Assembly (NCBI RefSeq): GCF_025685625.1
Contig: NZ_JAGSYI010000002.1
Span: forward strand, 434,001 to 498,000
DNA from: Acidicapsa acidisoli
GTDB lineage: Bacteria; Acidobacteriota; Terriglobia; Terriglobales; Acidobacteriaceae
Direction: 5' to 3'
Length of the DNA stretch: 64,000 bases
The notes under the pieces were generated by a model. It had not been told where the DNA came from and did not search any database. It saw nothing but the letters and a program-made list of their open reading frames with translations. Below are positions 26,751 through 36,319 of this stretch, one piece after another (the stretch's first letter is position 1; the number at the start of each line of letters is the position of its first letter). Position numbers and translations under genes: made by a program.

Positions 26751-29700
26751 CCTTGCGCTGTAACGCCGACCGGATGCAACTCCTGCAGCGAAACCACCGA
26801 AGTCTGCCGTCGCTGCATCGCCGCAATACCCTCGGCAGCCGCTTGCGCTGCTGCAATCGTAGTAATCGTTGGAACCCGCGCTAGCACCGCAGCACGCCGA
26901 ATCGCCTTCTCGTCAAAGATCGTGTCCTGCCCGCGCGGTGTGTTGATGATCAGTTGAATGCGGTCGCCCTTGATCAGATCGACCACGTTCGGACGACCTT
27001 CCTTCACCTTAAAGACGCGCTCGACACTCATCCCAGCCTGTTCCAGCACGTTGGCCGTTCCCTCGGTGGCGACCAGCCGAAAGCCAAGCTCGACATACAG
27101 TCTCGCCAGCAACGTCGCAGCCGGTTTGTCATGATCGTTCACACTGAAGAAGATCGTTCCCTCAGAAGGTAAAATCTGGCCAGCCGAGAGTTGCGCCTTG
27201 GCAAAGGCTTCGCCGAAGTTATCGGCCACACCCATCACCTCGCCAGTCGACTTCATCTCCGGGCTCAGCACCGTATCCGCGCCTGGGAACTTGTTCCACG
27301 GGAAGACCGGAGACTTTACATAGAAATGCGGTCCTGGATCAAGATCCAGCGCTGACTCGACATGCCCCGGCAAAAACTCGCGCAGCTTGCGCCCGGTCAT
27401 CAACCGCGAAGCAATCTTCGCCAGCGGCACGCCCGTAGCCTTCGAAACATACGGCACCGTCCGCGACGCGCGCGGATTCACCTCGATCACATAGACCTGA
27501 TCGTTATCGTCCGCATCCCTCTGAATCGCGAACTGCAGATTGACCAGTCCGACAACTTTCAGCGCAAGCGCCAGCTTGCGCGTGTAGGCGCGAATCGTCG
27601 CCAGCGTCTCCGGACGAATGCTCACCGGCGGCAACACGCACGACGAGTCGCCCGAATGAATACCGGCCTCTTCAATGTGCTGCATGATCGCCGCGATGAC
27701 GACGTCCTTCGAATCGCAAAGCGCGTCCACATCGACCTCAACCGCCGACTCCAGGAAGTGATCCACCAGCACCGGGCGATCCGAAGAGTATTCAACCGCC
27801 GTAGTCATGTACCGCGCCACTTCCTGCGCGTCGTACGCGATCACCATCGCCCGCCCGCCAAGCACATACGAGGGCCGCACCAGCACCGGATACCCGATAC
27901 GCTCGCCCACCGCCAACGCCTCTTCGACAGACGTCGCCGTCCCGCCGCTCGGCTGCGGAATCTGCAGCTCTTCCAGCAGCTTGCCAAACCGCTTGCGGTC
28001 CTCCGCAAGATCAATCGACTCCGGCGAAGTCCCGATAATCGGCACGCCAGCCTTGCGCAGCCGTTGCGCCAGATTGAGCGGGGTCTGCCCGCCAAACTGC
28101 ACAATCATCCCAATCTCAGCGCCCGACTTCGCCTCATGCTCGTAGATCGCGAGGACATCTTCCAGCGTCAGGGGCTCAAAGTACAGCCGATCGGAAGTGT
28201 CGTAATCCGTAGAAACAGTCTCCGGATTGCAATTCACCATGATCGTCTCGTAGCCGTCTTCCTTCAACGCAAACGCCGCATGGCAGCAGCAGTAATCGAA
28301 CTCGATTCCCTGCCCGATGCGGTTCGGCCCGCTGCCCAGAATGATGATCTTGCGCATCGCGGTCGGTGGCGCTTCATCCTCTTCGTCATAGCTCGAATAG
28401 AAGTACGGCGTATGCGACTCAAACTCCGCCGCGCACGTATCCACCAGCTTGAAGATCGGCCGGATGCCATGCGCATAGCGCAGTTCCCTCACCTGCTGGA
28501 TACCCTCGTGCCCCGCCAGCTTCCACTCATTCGCGATGCGCTCATCGCTCAACCCAAGCCGTTTGAACTTGCGCAACTGCATCGGCGTCACTGTCTCCGG
28601 CGACAGCGTCCCAACCAGCTTCTGCGCCTCGCAAATCTCACGAATCTGATACAGGAACCACGGGTCCATCCCCGTATAACGCGCCACCTCGCGCACGCTC
28701 AATCCGCGCTCAAATGCAAATCGGATATAGTTCAACCGCTCCGGCTGCGGCGTCACCAGCCGCTGCGTTAGCCGCCGCGGTTCCAGCTCCTCGCTACCGG
28801 TCTTTTTGCCGGTCTCCAACGAGCGCAGCGCCTTCATCAGCGATTCCTTGAAGGTCCGTCCAATCGCCATCACCTCGCCGACCGACTTCATCTGCGGCCC
28901 CAGCGTGTCGTCCGCACCAGGAAACTTCTCGAACTGCCACTTCGGAATCTTGGTTACGACGTAATCAATCGTCGGCTCAAAACAAGCCGGCGTCATGCGC
29001 GTAATGTCGTTGGGAATCTCATCCAGCGTGTAACCCACCGCCAGCTTCGCCGCAATCTTCGCAATCGGAAATCCCGTAGCCTTCGAAGCCAGAGCCGACG
29101 ACCGCGAAACACGCGGATTCATCTCAATCACCGTCATGCGTCCGTTCGCCGGATTCACCGCAAACTGCACATTCGACCCGCCCGTCTCCACGCCAATCTC
29201 GCGCATCACCGCAATCGCCGCATCGCGCATCTTCTGGTACTCGCGATCGGTCAGCGTCTGCGCCGGGGCAACAGTAATCGAGTCACCGGTATGCACGCCC
29301 ATCGGGTCAAAATTCTCAATGGAGCAGATGATGATCACGTTGTCCGCCAGATCACGCATCACCTCCAGCTCATACTCCTTCCAACCAAGCACCGACTCTT
29401 CAATCAGGCACTCATGCACCGGCGACAGGTTCAGCCCATTCGACAGAATCTCGATCAACTCTTCGCGGTTATATGCAATGCCACCGCCAGAGCCGCCCAG
29501 CGTAAAGCTCGGCCGGATCAGCACAGGGAAACCATTCTTCTGCGCAAAGTCCATGCCGTCGCGCAGATTATTCACCAGCATGGACTTAGAAACATCCAGG
29601 CCGATGCGCACCATCGCATCCTTGAAGAGCAGCCGGTCTTCAGCCTTCTTGATCGCCTCAAGCTTGGCCCCGATCATCTCCACGCCGTATTTGTCGAGAA

Positions 29701-30043
29701 TGCCCGCATCCGACAGATCCACGGCCAGATTCAGCGCCGTCTGCCCGCCCACCGTAGGCAGCAGCGCAAACTTGCCCGAGCCTGGTCCAAGCATCGCCGC
29801 CTCGACGCGAATAATCTCCTCGACATAAGGCACCGTCAGCGGCTCGATATAAGTGCGATCCGCCAACTCCGGATCAGTCATGATGGTCGCCGGGTTCGAA
29901 TTCACCAGCACCACCTCAAACCCATCCTGCTTCAGCGCCTTGCAAGCCTGCGTCCCGGAGTAATCAAACTCCGCCGACTGCCCAATCACAATCGGCCCCG
30001 AGCCGATCACAAGTATCTTCTGGATGTCATTTCTGCGTGGCAT
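26747..30043 (-). CDS. carB: CarB, carbamoyl-phosphate synthase large subunit
   Basis: Known role: uses glutamine-derived ammonia, bicarbonate and two ATP to make carbamoyl phosphate for pyrimidines and arginine. Seen: 1098 residues, near the family norm of about 1070. The N-terminus is [22 protein letters not shown]. Two ATP-grasp halves follow (each with an EMNPR or EVNPR signature, [20 protein letters not shown] and [20 protein letters not shown]), and a C-terminal MGS-type allosteric domain. Unusually, carA is not adjacent: a RAYT gene and REP-like repeats lie between them. Confidence 0.97.
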   Translation of the reverse strand: MPRRNDIQKILVIGSGPIVIGQSAEFDYSGTQACKALKQDGFEVVLVNSNPATIMTDPELADRTYIEPLTVPYVEEIIRVEAAMLGPGSGKFALLPTVGGQTALNLAVDLSDAGILDKYGVEMIGAKLEAIKKAEDRLLFKDAMVRIGLDVSKSMLVNNLRDGMDFAQKNGFPVLIRPSFTLGGSGGGIAYNREELIEILSNGLNLSPVHECLIEESVLGWKEYELEVMRDLADNVIIICSIENFDPMGVHTGDSITVAPAQTLTDREYQKMRDAAIAVMREIGVETGGSNVQFAVNPANGRMTVIEMNPRVSRSSALASKATGFPIAKIAAKLAVGYTLDEIPNDITRMTPACFEPTIDYVVTKIPKWQFEKFPGADDTLGPQMKSVGEVMAIGRTFKESLMKALRSLETGKKTGSEELEPRRLTQRLVTPQPERLNYIRFAFERGLSVREVARYTGMDPWFLYQIREICEAQKLVGTLSPETVTPMQLRKFKRLGLSDERIANEWKLAGHEGIQQVRELRYAHGIRPIFKLVDTCAAEFESHTPYFYSSYDEEDEAPPTAMRKIIILGSGPNRIGQGIEFDYCCCHAAFALKEDGYETIMVNCNPETVSTDYDTSDRLYFEPLTLEDVLAIYEHEAKSGAEIGMIVQFGGQTPLNLAQRLRKAGVPIIGTSPESIDLAEDRKRFGKLLEELQIPQPSGGTATSVEEALAVGERIGYPVLVRPSYVLGGRAMVIAYDAQEVARYMTTAVEYSSDRPVLVDHFLESAVEVDVDALCDSKDVVIAAIMQHIEEAGIHSGDSSCVLPPVSIRPETLATIRAYTRKLALALKVVGLVNLQFAIQRDADDNDQVYVIEVNPRASRTVPYVSKATGVPLAKIASRLMTGRKLREFLPGHVESALDLDPGPHFYVKSPVFPWNKFPGADTVLSPEMKSTGEVMGVADNFGEAFAKAQLSAGQILPSEGTIFFSVNDHDKPAATLLARLYVELGFRLVATEGTANVLEQAGMSVERVFKVKEGRPNVVDLIKGDRIQLIINTPRGQDTIFDEKAIRRAAVLARVPTITTIAAAQAAAEGIAAMQRRQTSVVSLQELHPVGVTAQG

Positions 30044-30108
30044 TCTTCTTCTGTTTTCCTTACTTCAAACTTGATGTGCCGTCGTCGTTGCCTTGAAAAG
30101 TTGCGGCT

Positions 30109-30705
30109 TTAGTTGTTAGTCTTGTCGATCACGTGAATAGTCTTTGCTTTGAAAAGGCGCGGATTGGCCCGTCTGAGATGCCGTCTTGCTCGACGGCGTT
30201 TGATTGAAAACTCCCTGATTGTCTTTGCTTTGAAAGGGCGCGGCTTTAGCCCCCGAGGGAATGAATCCAAATCAAACTCACCATTCGCCGATGAATACGG
30301 ATACTGCCGTGCCTGTTCTACAAGCCGAGCCTTAACCGGATTGCGCGCAATATACGCCAAATGGGTTCTGTAATCCTCGTCATCCCTAATGCGATGATCC
30401 GAAAACCCTGCCACCCAAACCTCGCCCATCCATCCCAACTCCCGCTTCGCCCGAAACGAAAATCCACCCTTCAAGCACTGCACCGCAAATTCAAGACTTG
30501 CTCGCGGTGTGATCAAAACATGAAAATGGTCGGGCATCAAAACAAATCCATGCAACAGGTATCGCTCGGGCCGATAGTTGTACAGCGTCTCGAGGAATAG
30601 CTTTGCCCATCGCTCATGCCGAAAGAACGACCGACGTTCCGCAGTATTCGAGGTAACGAAGTAAGTTTGCCCATTATTGGTGGCAACCTCTCGCTTCGGT
30701 ATCAT
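30109..30705 (-). CDS. REP-associated tyrosine transposase (RAYT, Y1/IS200-like)
   Basis: Known: RAYTs are single-copy, domesticated relatives of IS200/IS605 transposases that process REP palindromes. Seen: 198 residues. HUH metal-binding motif H60-F-H62 in LMPDHFHVLIT, catalytic-type Tyr118 in YIARNPVKARLV, and WVAGFSDHRIRDDEDY in between. The C-terminal 45 residues are basic and repeat FKAKTI twice, because the DNA there carries two copies of a REP-like sequence. The gene sits between carA and carB in the same orientation and is bracketed by inverted REP-like sequence. Confidence 0.88.
   Translation of the reverse strand: MIPKREVATNNGQTYFVTSNTAERRSFFRHERWAKLFLETLYNYRPERYLLHGFVLMPDHFHVLITPRASLEFAVQCLKGGFSFRAKRELGWMGEVWVAGFSDHRIRDDEDYRTHLAYIARNPVKARLVEQARQYPYSSANGEFDLDSFPRGLKPRPFKAKTIREFSIKRRRARRHLRRANPRLFKAKTIHVIDKTNN
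30140..30262. repeat. Direct REP-like repeats inside the 3' end of the RAYT gene
   Basis: Two 23-bp copies (30140-30162 and 30221-30243) differ at one base and are 81 bp apart, so the reading frame is kept. The second copy continues into GGCTTTAGCCCCCGAGGGAA (30242-30261), the fuller REP unit. A weaker third copy lies near 30090-30115 beyond the stop. Confidence 0.7.
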
Positions 30706-30772
30706 GCACTCCCTCGGGGGTTAAACCCTACTTGATCTCACACAAATCGGCGCGGCGAAAGCCGCGCCCTTT
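30706..30772. repeat. REP-like palindrome and partner upstream of the RAYT gene
   Basis: GGCGCGGC-GAAA-GCCGCGCC at 30749-30768 is a perfect 8-bp stem with a GAAA tetraloop. AAAGCCGCGCCCTTT at 30758-30772 is the exact reverse complement of 30232-30246 inside the RAYT gene. CTCCCTCGGGGG at 30709-30720 likewise matches the complement of the internal unit. Together they form an inverted, BIME-like pair around the transposase. Confidence 0.7.
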
Positions 30773-30792
30773 GCAAGCCGAAATTCAACAAT

Positions 30793-31938
30793 CTATCCCT
30801 TCCACTCATCCATCATCTTCCGGAAATCCCGAAAGAGATACTGCGAATCATGCGGCCCCGGCGCAGCTTCCGGATGATACTGCACGCTGAACAGCGGCAG
30901 CGTCTTATGCCGCAATCCCTCCAGCGTGTTGTCATTCAGATCCACATGCGTCAGCTCAACCTCGTTGGCATTGATCGACTCCGGATCGACAGCAAAGTTG
31001 TGGTTATGCGCCGTAATCTCCACCTTGCCGTTGGTCAGGTTCTTCACCGGATGGTTCCCGCCATGATGCCCGAACTTCAACTTGTAGGTCTTGCCGCCAA
31101 GCGCGAGACCAGTGAGCTGATGTCCCAGGCAAATCCCAAAGATCGGCGTTCGTCCCATCATTTCCTGGATCGCCTTCACGGCGTAGTCCACCGGCTCCGG
31201 ATCGCCCGGCCCGTTCGACAGAAAGACGCCATCCGGCTTCAGCGCCAGCACCTCATCCGCTCGCGTCTCCGCCGGAACCACCGTCACCCGGCAGCTCTCG
31301 CGCGTCAACATGCGCAGAATGTTCAGCTTGATCCCGAAATCGTAAGCCACCACATGAAGAAGCGGCTTTCCTGACTCTTCCGGATTCGTCCCCCGCAACA
31401 GCTTGTCCGAAGTCTGGTTCCGCACATCCGCATCGTCGAACGCAAACGAAGTCTTCGTCGAAACAACCCGCGCCAGATCCGTCCCATCCATCCTGCGAAT
31501 AGACCGCGCCTTGGCGACCAGCTTTTCAACGTTCGTCTCGGCCGTGGAGATGACCCCGCGCATCACGCCATGCGTGCGCAGATGCCGCACCAGCGCACGC
31601 GTATCGATCTCCGCAAGCACCGGAACCTTGTAGCGCTCCATGTACTCGTCCGTGACCTGCTCAGAGCGCCAGTTGGAGCTAACTGCGGAGAACTCGCGCA
31701 CAATCAGCCCCTCGATATAAGGCTTGGCAGCCTCATTATCGGCCTGATTGGTGCCGTAGTTCCCAATTTGTGGATTGGTAAGGACTACGATCTGCCCCGC
31801 ATAAGACGGGTCAGTCGCGATTTCCTGGTATCCAGTAAGTGAAGTATTAAAGACCACTTCGCCCAGGCATTCACCCGGAGCGCCGTACCCTTCGCCCGTA
31901 AAAAAGCGCCCGTCTTCGAGCGCAAGAGTCGCCTGCAT
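30793..31938 (-). CDS. carA: CarA, carbamoyl-phosphate synthase small (glutaminase) subunit
   Basis: Known role: hydrolyses glutamine and channels ammonia to CarB. Seen: about 381 residues. An N-terminal CarA domain and a class I glutamine amidotransferase domain with the nucleophile Cys in [16 protein letters not shown] and the His/Glu pair in [12 protein letters not shown] choose the ATG at 31938, with GGGAG 5 nt upstream; a TTG 8 codons earlier is the alternative. It is co-oriented with RAYT and carB; the gap to carB is about 750 bp. Confidence 0.95.
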   Translation of the reverse strand: MQATLALEDGRFFTGEGYGAPGECLGEVVFNTSLTGYQEIATDPSYAGQIVVLTNPQIGNYGTNQADNEAAKPYIEGLIVREFSAVSSNWRSEQVTDEYMERYKVPVLAEIDTRALVRHLRTHGVMRGVISTAETNVEKLVAKARSIRRMDGTDLARVVSTKTSFAFDDADVRNQTSDKLLRGTNPEESGKPLLHVVAYDFGIKLNILRMLTRESCRVTVVPAETRADEVLALKPDGVFLSNGPGDPEPVDYAVKAIQEMMGRTPIFGICLGHQLTGLALGGKTYKLKFGHHGGNHPVKNLTNGKVEITAHNHNFAVDPESINANEVELTHVDLNDNTLEGLRHKTLPLFSVQYHPEAAPGPHDSQYLFRDFRKMMDEWKG

Positions 31939-32050
31939 CGCGTCTCCCAGGAGTGGATTCAATCGATTCTAGCAGGTTTGGCAGGTTGCTCGCAGAACCG
32001 GCTCGAAACATCCCTTCAACGACGTCAGGCAGTCTTCGCGATGGCCTGAA

Positions 32051-33262
32051 TTAAAGCTTGAGAAATACGCCTTTGCGGTAGAAAGGCCAGACCAACAGCA
32101 AATTGAACAAGACAAAAAGAACTGCGTACAGCAGCGAAGCATTGTTGGGCGCGAGAAAGCGTGCAAACGCATCATAGGCATAAGCCGGCAGTCTCAGCAG
32201 CTCACCCTGAGACGAGTAGAGAAAGATCCGCGGAGCAAGCGCATTCGCGATCGTCGTAAATGCAAAAGCAAGAATCGCATTCGTCCCAAAAACGCGCGCA
32301 GGCACACAGAGCTTTTCAAGCCATGCGGAACACGGTTCGCGATCCAACATCCGGTGCAGCAGCGCCAGAGCAACAAGACAAAAACCGTCCGCAAGCAGCG
32401 TGTAGCTCGGAGTCCAGATCTTCTTATTGATCGGGTAGATCGGATTGAGCGCTACACCAGCCAGCGCCAGCACCGCACCGCCCGCAACATACACAAAGAG
32501 TTTCCGAGACCGAGTGGAGGATGAGCGCAGAAAATCTCCCGCCAGGATGCCAAGGATGAGATTCGTGGAAGCCGTGAGCGTCGTAACCGTGCCGTCGGGA
32601 TCCCACCAATAATTACCCCAGGGCCACAGATGGTTCGTGCCAAACAGGAATCTGTCCACAAAGCCACCCATATTGCCAAAGGGATCAAGATGCCCAGCGC
32701 CATACCCCGGCACGGGAATAAACCGCATCAGGACCCAGTCTGTTGCAATCAGAACCAAAGATGCCACAGCCAGAACCGAAACATTGGAGCGAAAGCCTCC
32801 TTCGCTACTCGCGCGGCCGGTAAAGCAATGCAGCAGACCGCCTATGGAGAGACAAACCGCAATATGCTGCAAAATTCCGGGAATCCGCAAATAACGCAGC
32901 GAAAAATCCGGAAAGCCATTGAGGATCAGGCCAAGCACGATCAGTCCAGCGCAACGCTGGAGCGTATGAACAGCAAGCTGCACCCGCGTCGCCCCACGCC
33001 GGATCCGAGCCGCGAACGAGAACGCCAGAGACACACCGATCACAAACAGAAACGCCGGCGCGATCATATCGGTCAGCGTAACGCCGTTCCAGAGCGCATG
33101 CGTCAGTTGCGGATAAACGTGATCGTAGCTGGCAGGATTGGTAACCAGGATCATGCCCGCCACGGTGAGCCCCCGGTAAACGTCAATCGAAAGCAGGCGA
33201 GGTCGCTGAGCGTCAGTCTCGGACGAGGCAGACAGAGAGGGCGCAAGTTGCGTGGCAGGCAT
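32051..33262 (-). CDS. Multi-pass membrane acyltransferase, heparan-alpha-glucosaminide N-acetyltransferase-like (DUF5009)
   Basis: Seen: about 403 residues. The early signature RLLSIDVYRGLTVAGMILVTNP and TLTDMIAPAFLFVIGVSLAFSF match the YeiB/HGSNAT-like family of about ten-helix membrane proteins. Many further hydrophobic segments follow. Known relatives move acetyl groups across membranes onto sugars; the substrate here is not known. The start at 33262 (MPATQLAP) has GAGGA upstream; a frame to 33304 adds 14 residues. It stands next to signal peptidase I with no clear functional link. Confidence 0.8.
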   Translation of the reverse strand: MPATQLAPSLSASSETDAQRPRLLSIDVYRGLTVAGMILVTNPASYDHVYPQLTHALWNGVTLTDMIAPAFLFVIGVSLAFSFAARIRRGATRVQLAVHTLQRCAGLIVLGLILNGFPDFSLRYLRIPGILQHIAVCLSIGGLLHCFTGRASSEGGFRSNVSVLAVASLVLIATDWVLMRFIPVPGYGAGHLDPFGNMGGFVDRFLFGTNHLWPWGNYWWDPDGTVTTLTASTNLILGILAGDFLRSSSTRSRKLFVYVAGGAVLALAGVALNPIYPINKKIWTPSYTLLADGFCLVALALLHRMLDREPCSAWLEKLCVPARVFGTNAILAFAFTTIANALAPRIFLYSSQGELLRLPAYAYDAFARFLAPNNASLLYAVLFVLFNLLLVWPFYRKGVFLKL

Positions 33263-33386
33263 AAGCTGAAATGTCCTCAGGCCAGCCAATGTAGCACGGT
33301 ACAATCGCGCTGCACAATCGTTTGCGCAATGCCGTCCCGATATTCACCAACTGCCAGCCTGGCTGCTCAAAAGTTCTTCAAGGGTT

Positions 33387-33986
33387 TCAGCGAACGACGC
33401 CGACATCCTGCGTCGGCCAGTAAATAAAGGTAGCTTTTCCGTAGATCAAGTCTCGCTTGACCGGACCAAAATCCCGGCTGTCAGACGCAATCGAGCGATG
33501 GTCGCCCAGGACGAAATACTCACCCTGCGGCACCACCATAGGATCAAGCGATCGCGCATCCCGAAAATCCTCGGGTACATACGGCTCGCTGATCGCCTTG
33601 TTGTTGACAAACACCTGACCGCGATCGATGCGCAGCCGGTCACCCGGCAACGCGATAATTCGCTTTATATAGCTGACCTGAGGGTTGCGCGGGTAACGGA
33701 AGACTACGACATCTCCGCGTTCGATAGCCTCGAAATGGTAGACAAACTTGTTGATGAACAGACGGTCCTGGTCCACCAGCCGCGGCAGCATGCTCGTTCC
33801 CTCAACTCGGACAGGCTGATAAAGAAAGGTGATAATCAGCACCGAAGCTGCGGCAGAAAAAACCAAGTCCCGCAACCACAGCTTCCACCCACCCGGCCGG
33901 CGCGCCGCAGTCTCTGCCGGCTGAACCGGAGTTTCCTCAAACGAGGGCTCCTCTGGAAGAGTCTGTGGCGCGTTCGTATCCATCAT
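33387..33986 (-). CDS. lepB: Signal peptidase I
   Basis: Known role: inner-membrane serine protease that removes Sec/Tat signal peptides. Seen: 199 residues. A Pro/Glu-rich cytosolic N-terminus, one transmembrane helix (about 41-56), the catalytic Ser65 in VEGTSMLP, the general-base Lys108 in YIKRIIALPGD, and a late GDHRSIASDSRDFG box. The start may be either of two adjacent Met codons. A short form of the family, with a single N-terminal anchor. Confidence 0.94.
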   Translation of the reverse strand: MMDTNAPQTLPEEPSFEETPVQPAETAARRPGGWKLWLRDLVFSAAASVLIITFLYQPVRVEGTSMLPRLVDQDRLFINKFVYHFEAIERGDVVVFRYPRNPQVSYIKRIIALPGDRLRIDRGQVFVNNKAISEPYVPEDFRDARSLDPMVVPQGEYFVLGDHRSIASDSRDFGPVKRDLIYGKATFIYWPTQDVGVVR

Positions 33987-34005
33987 TTTTAGTCTACTAG
34001 CAACC

Positions 34006-34929
34006 TCATGCGCAGCCTAGGCCGCCGGGAGGACAAATTTCCTGAAAATGATGCACTCCGGGTTTATCCAGAGGACGCGCCTGATTCGCCGAAGGCACCA
34101 GCGCCGATCCGGCGGCAAAACCGCCCTCTACTGCCGATCCGTTCAGGTTTTCGTCCTCCAGCAGCAATGGCCGTTGCAATACCATCTCCACCTGGCTCCC
34201 GGACTCGATATTCACATCTGCGCCGCGCGTAAACAGCGATACGATTCCAGCCGTCGCCAGCCCCGCTGCGATTCCGGCGACCCCGCCCGCAATCGGATGC
34301 CCGGACTGCCATCCGCCAATCGTACCCACACCCGCGCCCGTCGGAATCGCAATCTTCGCCACTTCGCCGGCGTTGCGCCCCTTGTCGGAGTCCTGCTCAA
34401 TCGTTCCTTCGCCGTCTTCCTTCACAGATTGCTTCTTCGCGCCCGGCAGACCGTCCACAACACCCGGAATCTCGACCACCGTGCCGTTCGGAAAGATCAT
34501 CGAAGTGAAGTGCATATCCAGTTGCGCCTTCCCTTTGACGTGTCCGGCCCGCGTAACCCGGTCCACCACCCCCTGCACATAGACCCCGGCCGGAATCATT
34601 ACCCGGTTGCCGACAACAACTGGAAAAGCCGACGCCAGATAGACTCCATCACCCGGCCTCGCCGATTTCGTATTGATCGCACTCCGCAGTTGCAACAAGA
34701 CCTTCGTCCCCGCCGGAACCGCGTAAGTTTTCTTCGCCGCCACTGGGGAGCCGGAAACCGCGGCGCTTGTGCCCACAGGTTGAGAATTCTCCGAAGCCGC
34801 CGCTTGTACCGGCAGCGGCAAAGCTGGCTCCGAAGAAGGCGCCTGCGCCCAGCCCATTGCCGCGTATCCAGAAACCGCAACCACCAGCGCAACCGTACGC
34901 AATCCAGCCACTGATCCCTCCACCGTCAT
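34006..34929 (-). CDS. Secreted glycine-rich protein with a VirB10/TrbI-like barrel segment
   Basis: Not a named family to me. Seen from the ATG at 34929: 307 residues. Signal peptide (cleavage near WAQA). An Ala/Pro/Ser linker leads to a beta-rich part (VPAGTKVLLQLRSAINTKSARPGDGVYL...NRVMIPAGVYVQGVV...MIFPNGTVVEIPG) that resembles the outer-membrane-side barrel of VirB10/TrbI proteins. A Gly/Ala zipper-like stretch follows (about 215-250), then a disordered tail ending in CPPGGLGCA. The open frame continues upstream to 35250, but that part would overlap the divergent serine hydrolase, so the shorter start is preferred. Probably periplasmic or outer-membrane-associated. Confidence 0.65.
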   Translation of the reverse strand: MTVEGSVAGLRTVALVVAVSGYAAMGWAQAPSSEPALPLPVQAAASENSQPVGTSAAVSGSPVAAKKTYAVPAGTKVLLQLRSAINTKSARPGDGVYLASAFPVVVGNRVMIPAGVYVQGVVDRVTRAGHVKGKAQLDMHFTSMIFPNGTVVEIPGVVDGLPGAKKQSVKEDGEGTIEQDSDKGRNAGEVAKIAIPTGAGVGTIGGWQSGHPIAGGVAGIAAGLATAGIVSLFTRGADVNIESGSQVEMVLQRPLLLEDENLNGSAVEGGFAAGSALVPSANQARPLDKPGVHHFQEICPPGGLGCA

Positions 34930-35059
34930 CTCGCTGCTTTTCCTGCTTCGATAGACGTGCCCTGAGAACAACAGGATAGCGCCGAACGTCAGATCAAAAA
35001 CAATTTCCTCGCGCGTAACCCATGGCAAAGCCAAATTCGCGTTACGATGCAAATCAAGA

Positions 35060-36187
35060 GTGCTCTGGAGCGCGCCCAGATTGTCCATCGAACTCAATCT
35101 CGAATCCGACCCAGGCGAACAGCAAAGCCGCTTCCCGGAAGCATACGCCGTTTTGCGCGAAGCCATTGAGGCGCAGGCCTTCCCCGGTTGCGCGTTCGGC
35201 CTGCTGCACAACGGCAAAGTCTCGCTCCTCGATTCCCTGGGAAAGTTCACCTACGATCACGCGCAGTCTCCCGCTGTCGCTCCCGACACTCTTTACGACG
35301 TCGCCAGCCTGACCAAAGTTGTTTCCACTACGTCAGCAGCCATGCTCCTCCACCAACGCGGTCAGCTCGACCTCGAAACCCCAATGGGAGAGCTCCTCCC
35401 CGGCTTCGTGATCGGCCGCGACCCGTCCCAGCATGCCCGCCGCGTAACCATCCGTCACATGCTTGCCCACAGCTCCGGGCTTCCCGGCTACGTCCCCCTC
35501 TTCCATACGGCAACCACGCCCTACGCCGTCCTGCGCGGCTGCCTTGAACTTCCAATTGAAGCCGAACCCGGAACCCGCGCCGAATACTCCGATCCCGGCT
35601 TCATTCTCCTAGGAAAAGCTCTTGAAGCGATCCTTCGCGAGGAACTGGCTCCCTGGGTTCGCCGCGAAGTCTTTCTCCCTATCGGAATGACCTCTTCCCG
35701 CTACTGCCCCGGACCTCATCTCCGTGCCGAGATTCCTCCCACCGAAGAGGACGAGCTCTTCCGCCAACGGCGAATTCAGGGGGAAGTCCAGGATGAGCAC
35801 GCCTTTCTGCTCAAAGGAGCGGGCGGCCACGCCGGCCTCTTCTCCAATGTTCCCGACCTGCTCCGCTTCGCCTTGTCTGTCCTCGAACCAGACAGCAACC
35901 TGCTTTTCGCGCCCAAGACAATCGAACTCTTCGCCCAGCGCCAGGCGCCGAAAGGCAGTTCGCGCGCCCTCGGCTGGGACACACCCTCCGAGGAATCCTC
36001 GTCCGGGAACTTCTTCTCTGCAAATTCCATCGGACACCTTGGCTATTCCGGCTGTTCGCTCTGGATCGACCGCGACGCGAAGCTCGCTGTGATCCTGCTC
36101 ACCAACCGCACCTGGCCCAATCGCGAGTCGCAACTGATTCGCACAGTTCGTCCGGCCTTTCATGATGCAATCCGAAAAGCTCTGTAA
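35060..36187 (+). CDS. Serine hydrolase of the class C beta-lactamase/AmpC-like family
   Basis: Seen: 375 residues. The active-site SxxK is SLTK (S83-K86), a Tyr-containing YSDPG fits the second motif, and GHLGYSG near 320 fits the third (HxG). No signal peptide is apparent from the GTG start at 35060, which suggests a cytosolic enzyme. It lies immediately before murQ. Inference by analogy with the Bacillus ybbE-murQ neighbourhood: an amidase/esterase acting on recovered cell-wall fragments. A general esterase is the alternative. Confidence 0.82.
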   Translation: MLWSAPRLSIELNLESDPGEQQSRFPEAYAVLREAIEAQAFPGCAFGLLHNGKVSLLDSLGKFTYDHAQSPAVAPDTLYDVASLTKVVSTTSAAMLLHQRGQLDLETPMGELLPGFVIGRDPSQHARRVTIRHMLAHSSGLPGYVPLFHTATTPYAVLRGCLELPIEAEPGTRAEYSDPGFILLGKALEAILREELAPWVRREVFLPIGMTSSRYCPGPHLRAEIPPTEEDELFRQRRIQGEVQDEHAFLLKGAGGHAGLFSNVPDLLRFALSVLEPDSNLLFAPKTIELFAQRQAPKGSSRALGWDTPSEESSSGNFFSANSIGHLGYSGCSLWIDRDAKLAVILLTNRTWPNRESQLIRTVRPAFHDAIRKAL

Positions 36188-36319
36188 AGTGAGAAAGACG
36201 GCGCTATTGTAGTCAAAGATAGACTGGGATTGATTAGAAGACTTCCATCCCCCAAAAGCGTGATAAATGGCACACCCCACACCCTCAAAGAACGGCTACA
36301 ATCAGAACTTAGGGACAAA

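Noticed and set aside
27362-28771. 469-codon plus-strand open frame inside carB
   Set aside because: It is antisense to the unmistakable carB; the predicted protein is Arg/His/Leu-rich low-quality sequence with no domain, typical of a high-GC shadow frame.
30109-30705. RAYT gene as an active insertion sequence
   Set aside because: No second copy, no target-site signature and no IS200/IS605 ends beyond REP-like hairpins; it fits a domesticated RAYT better than a mobile IS.
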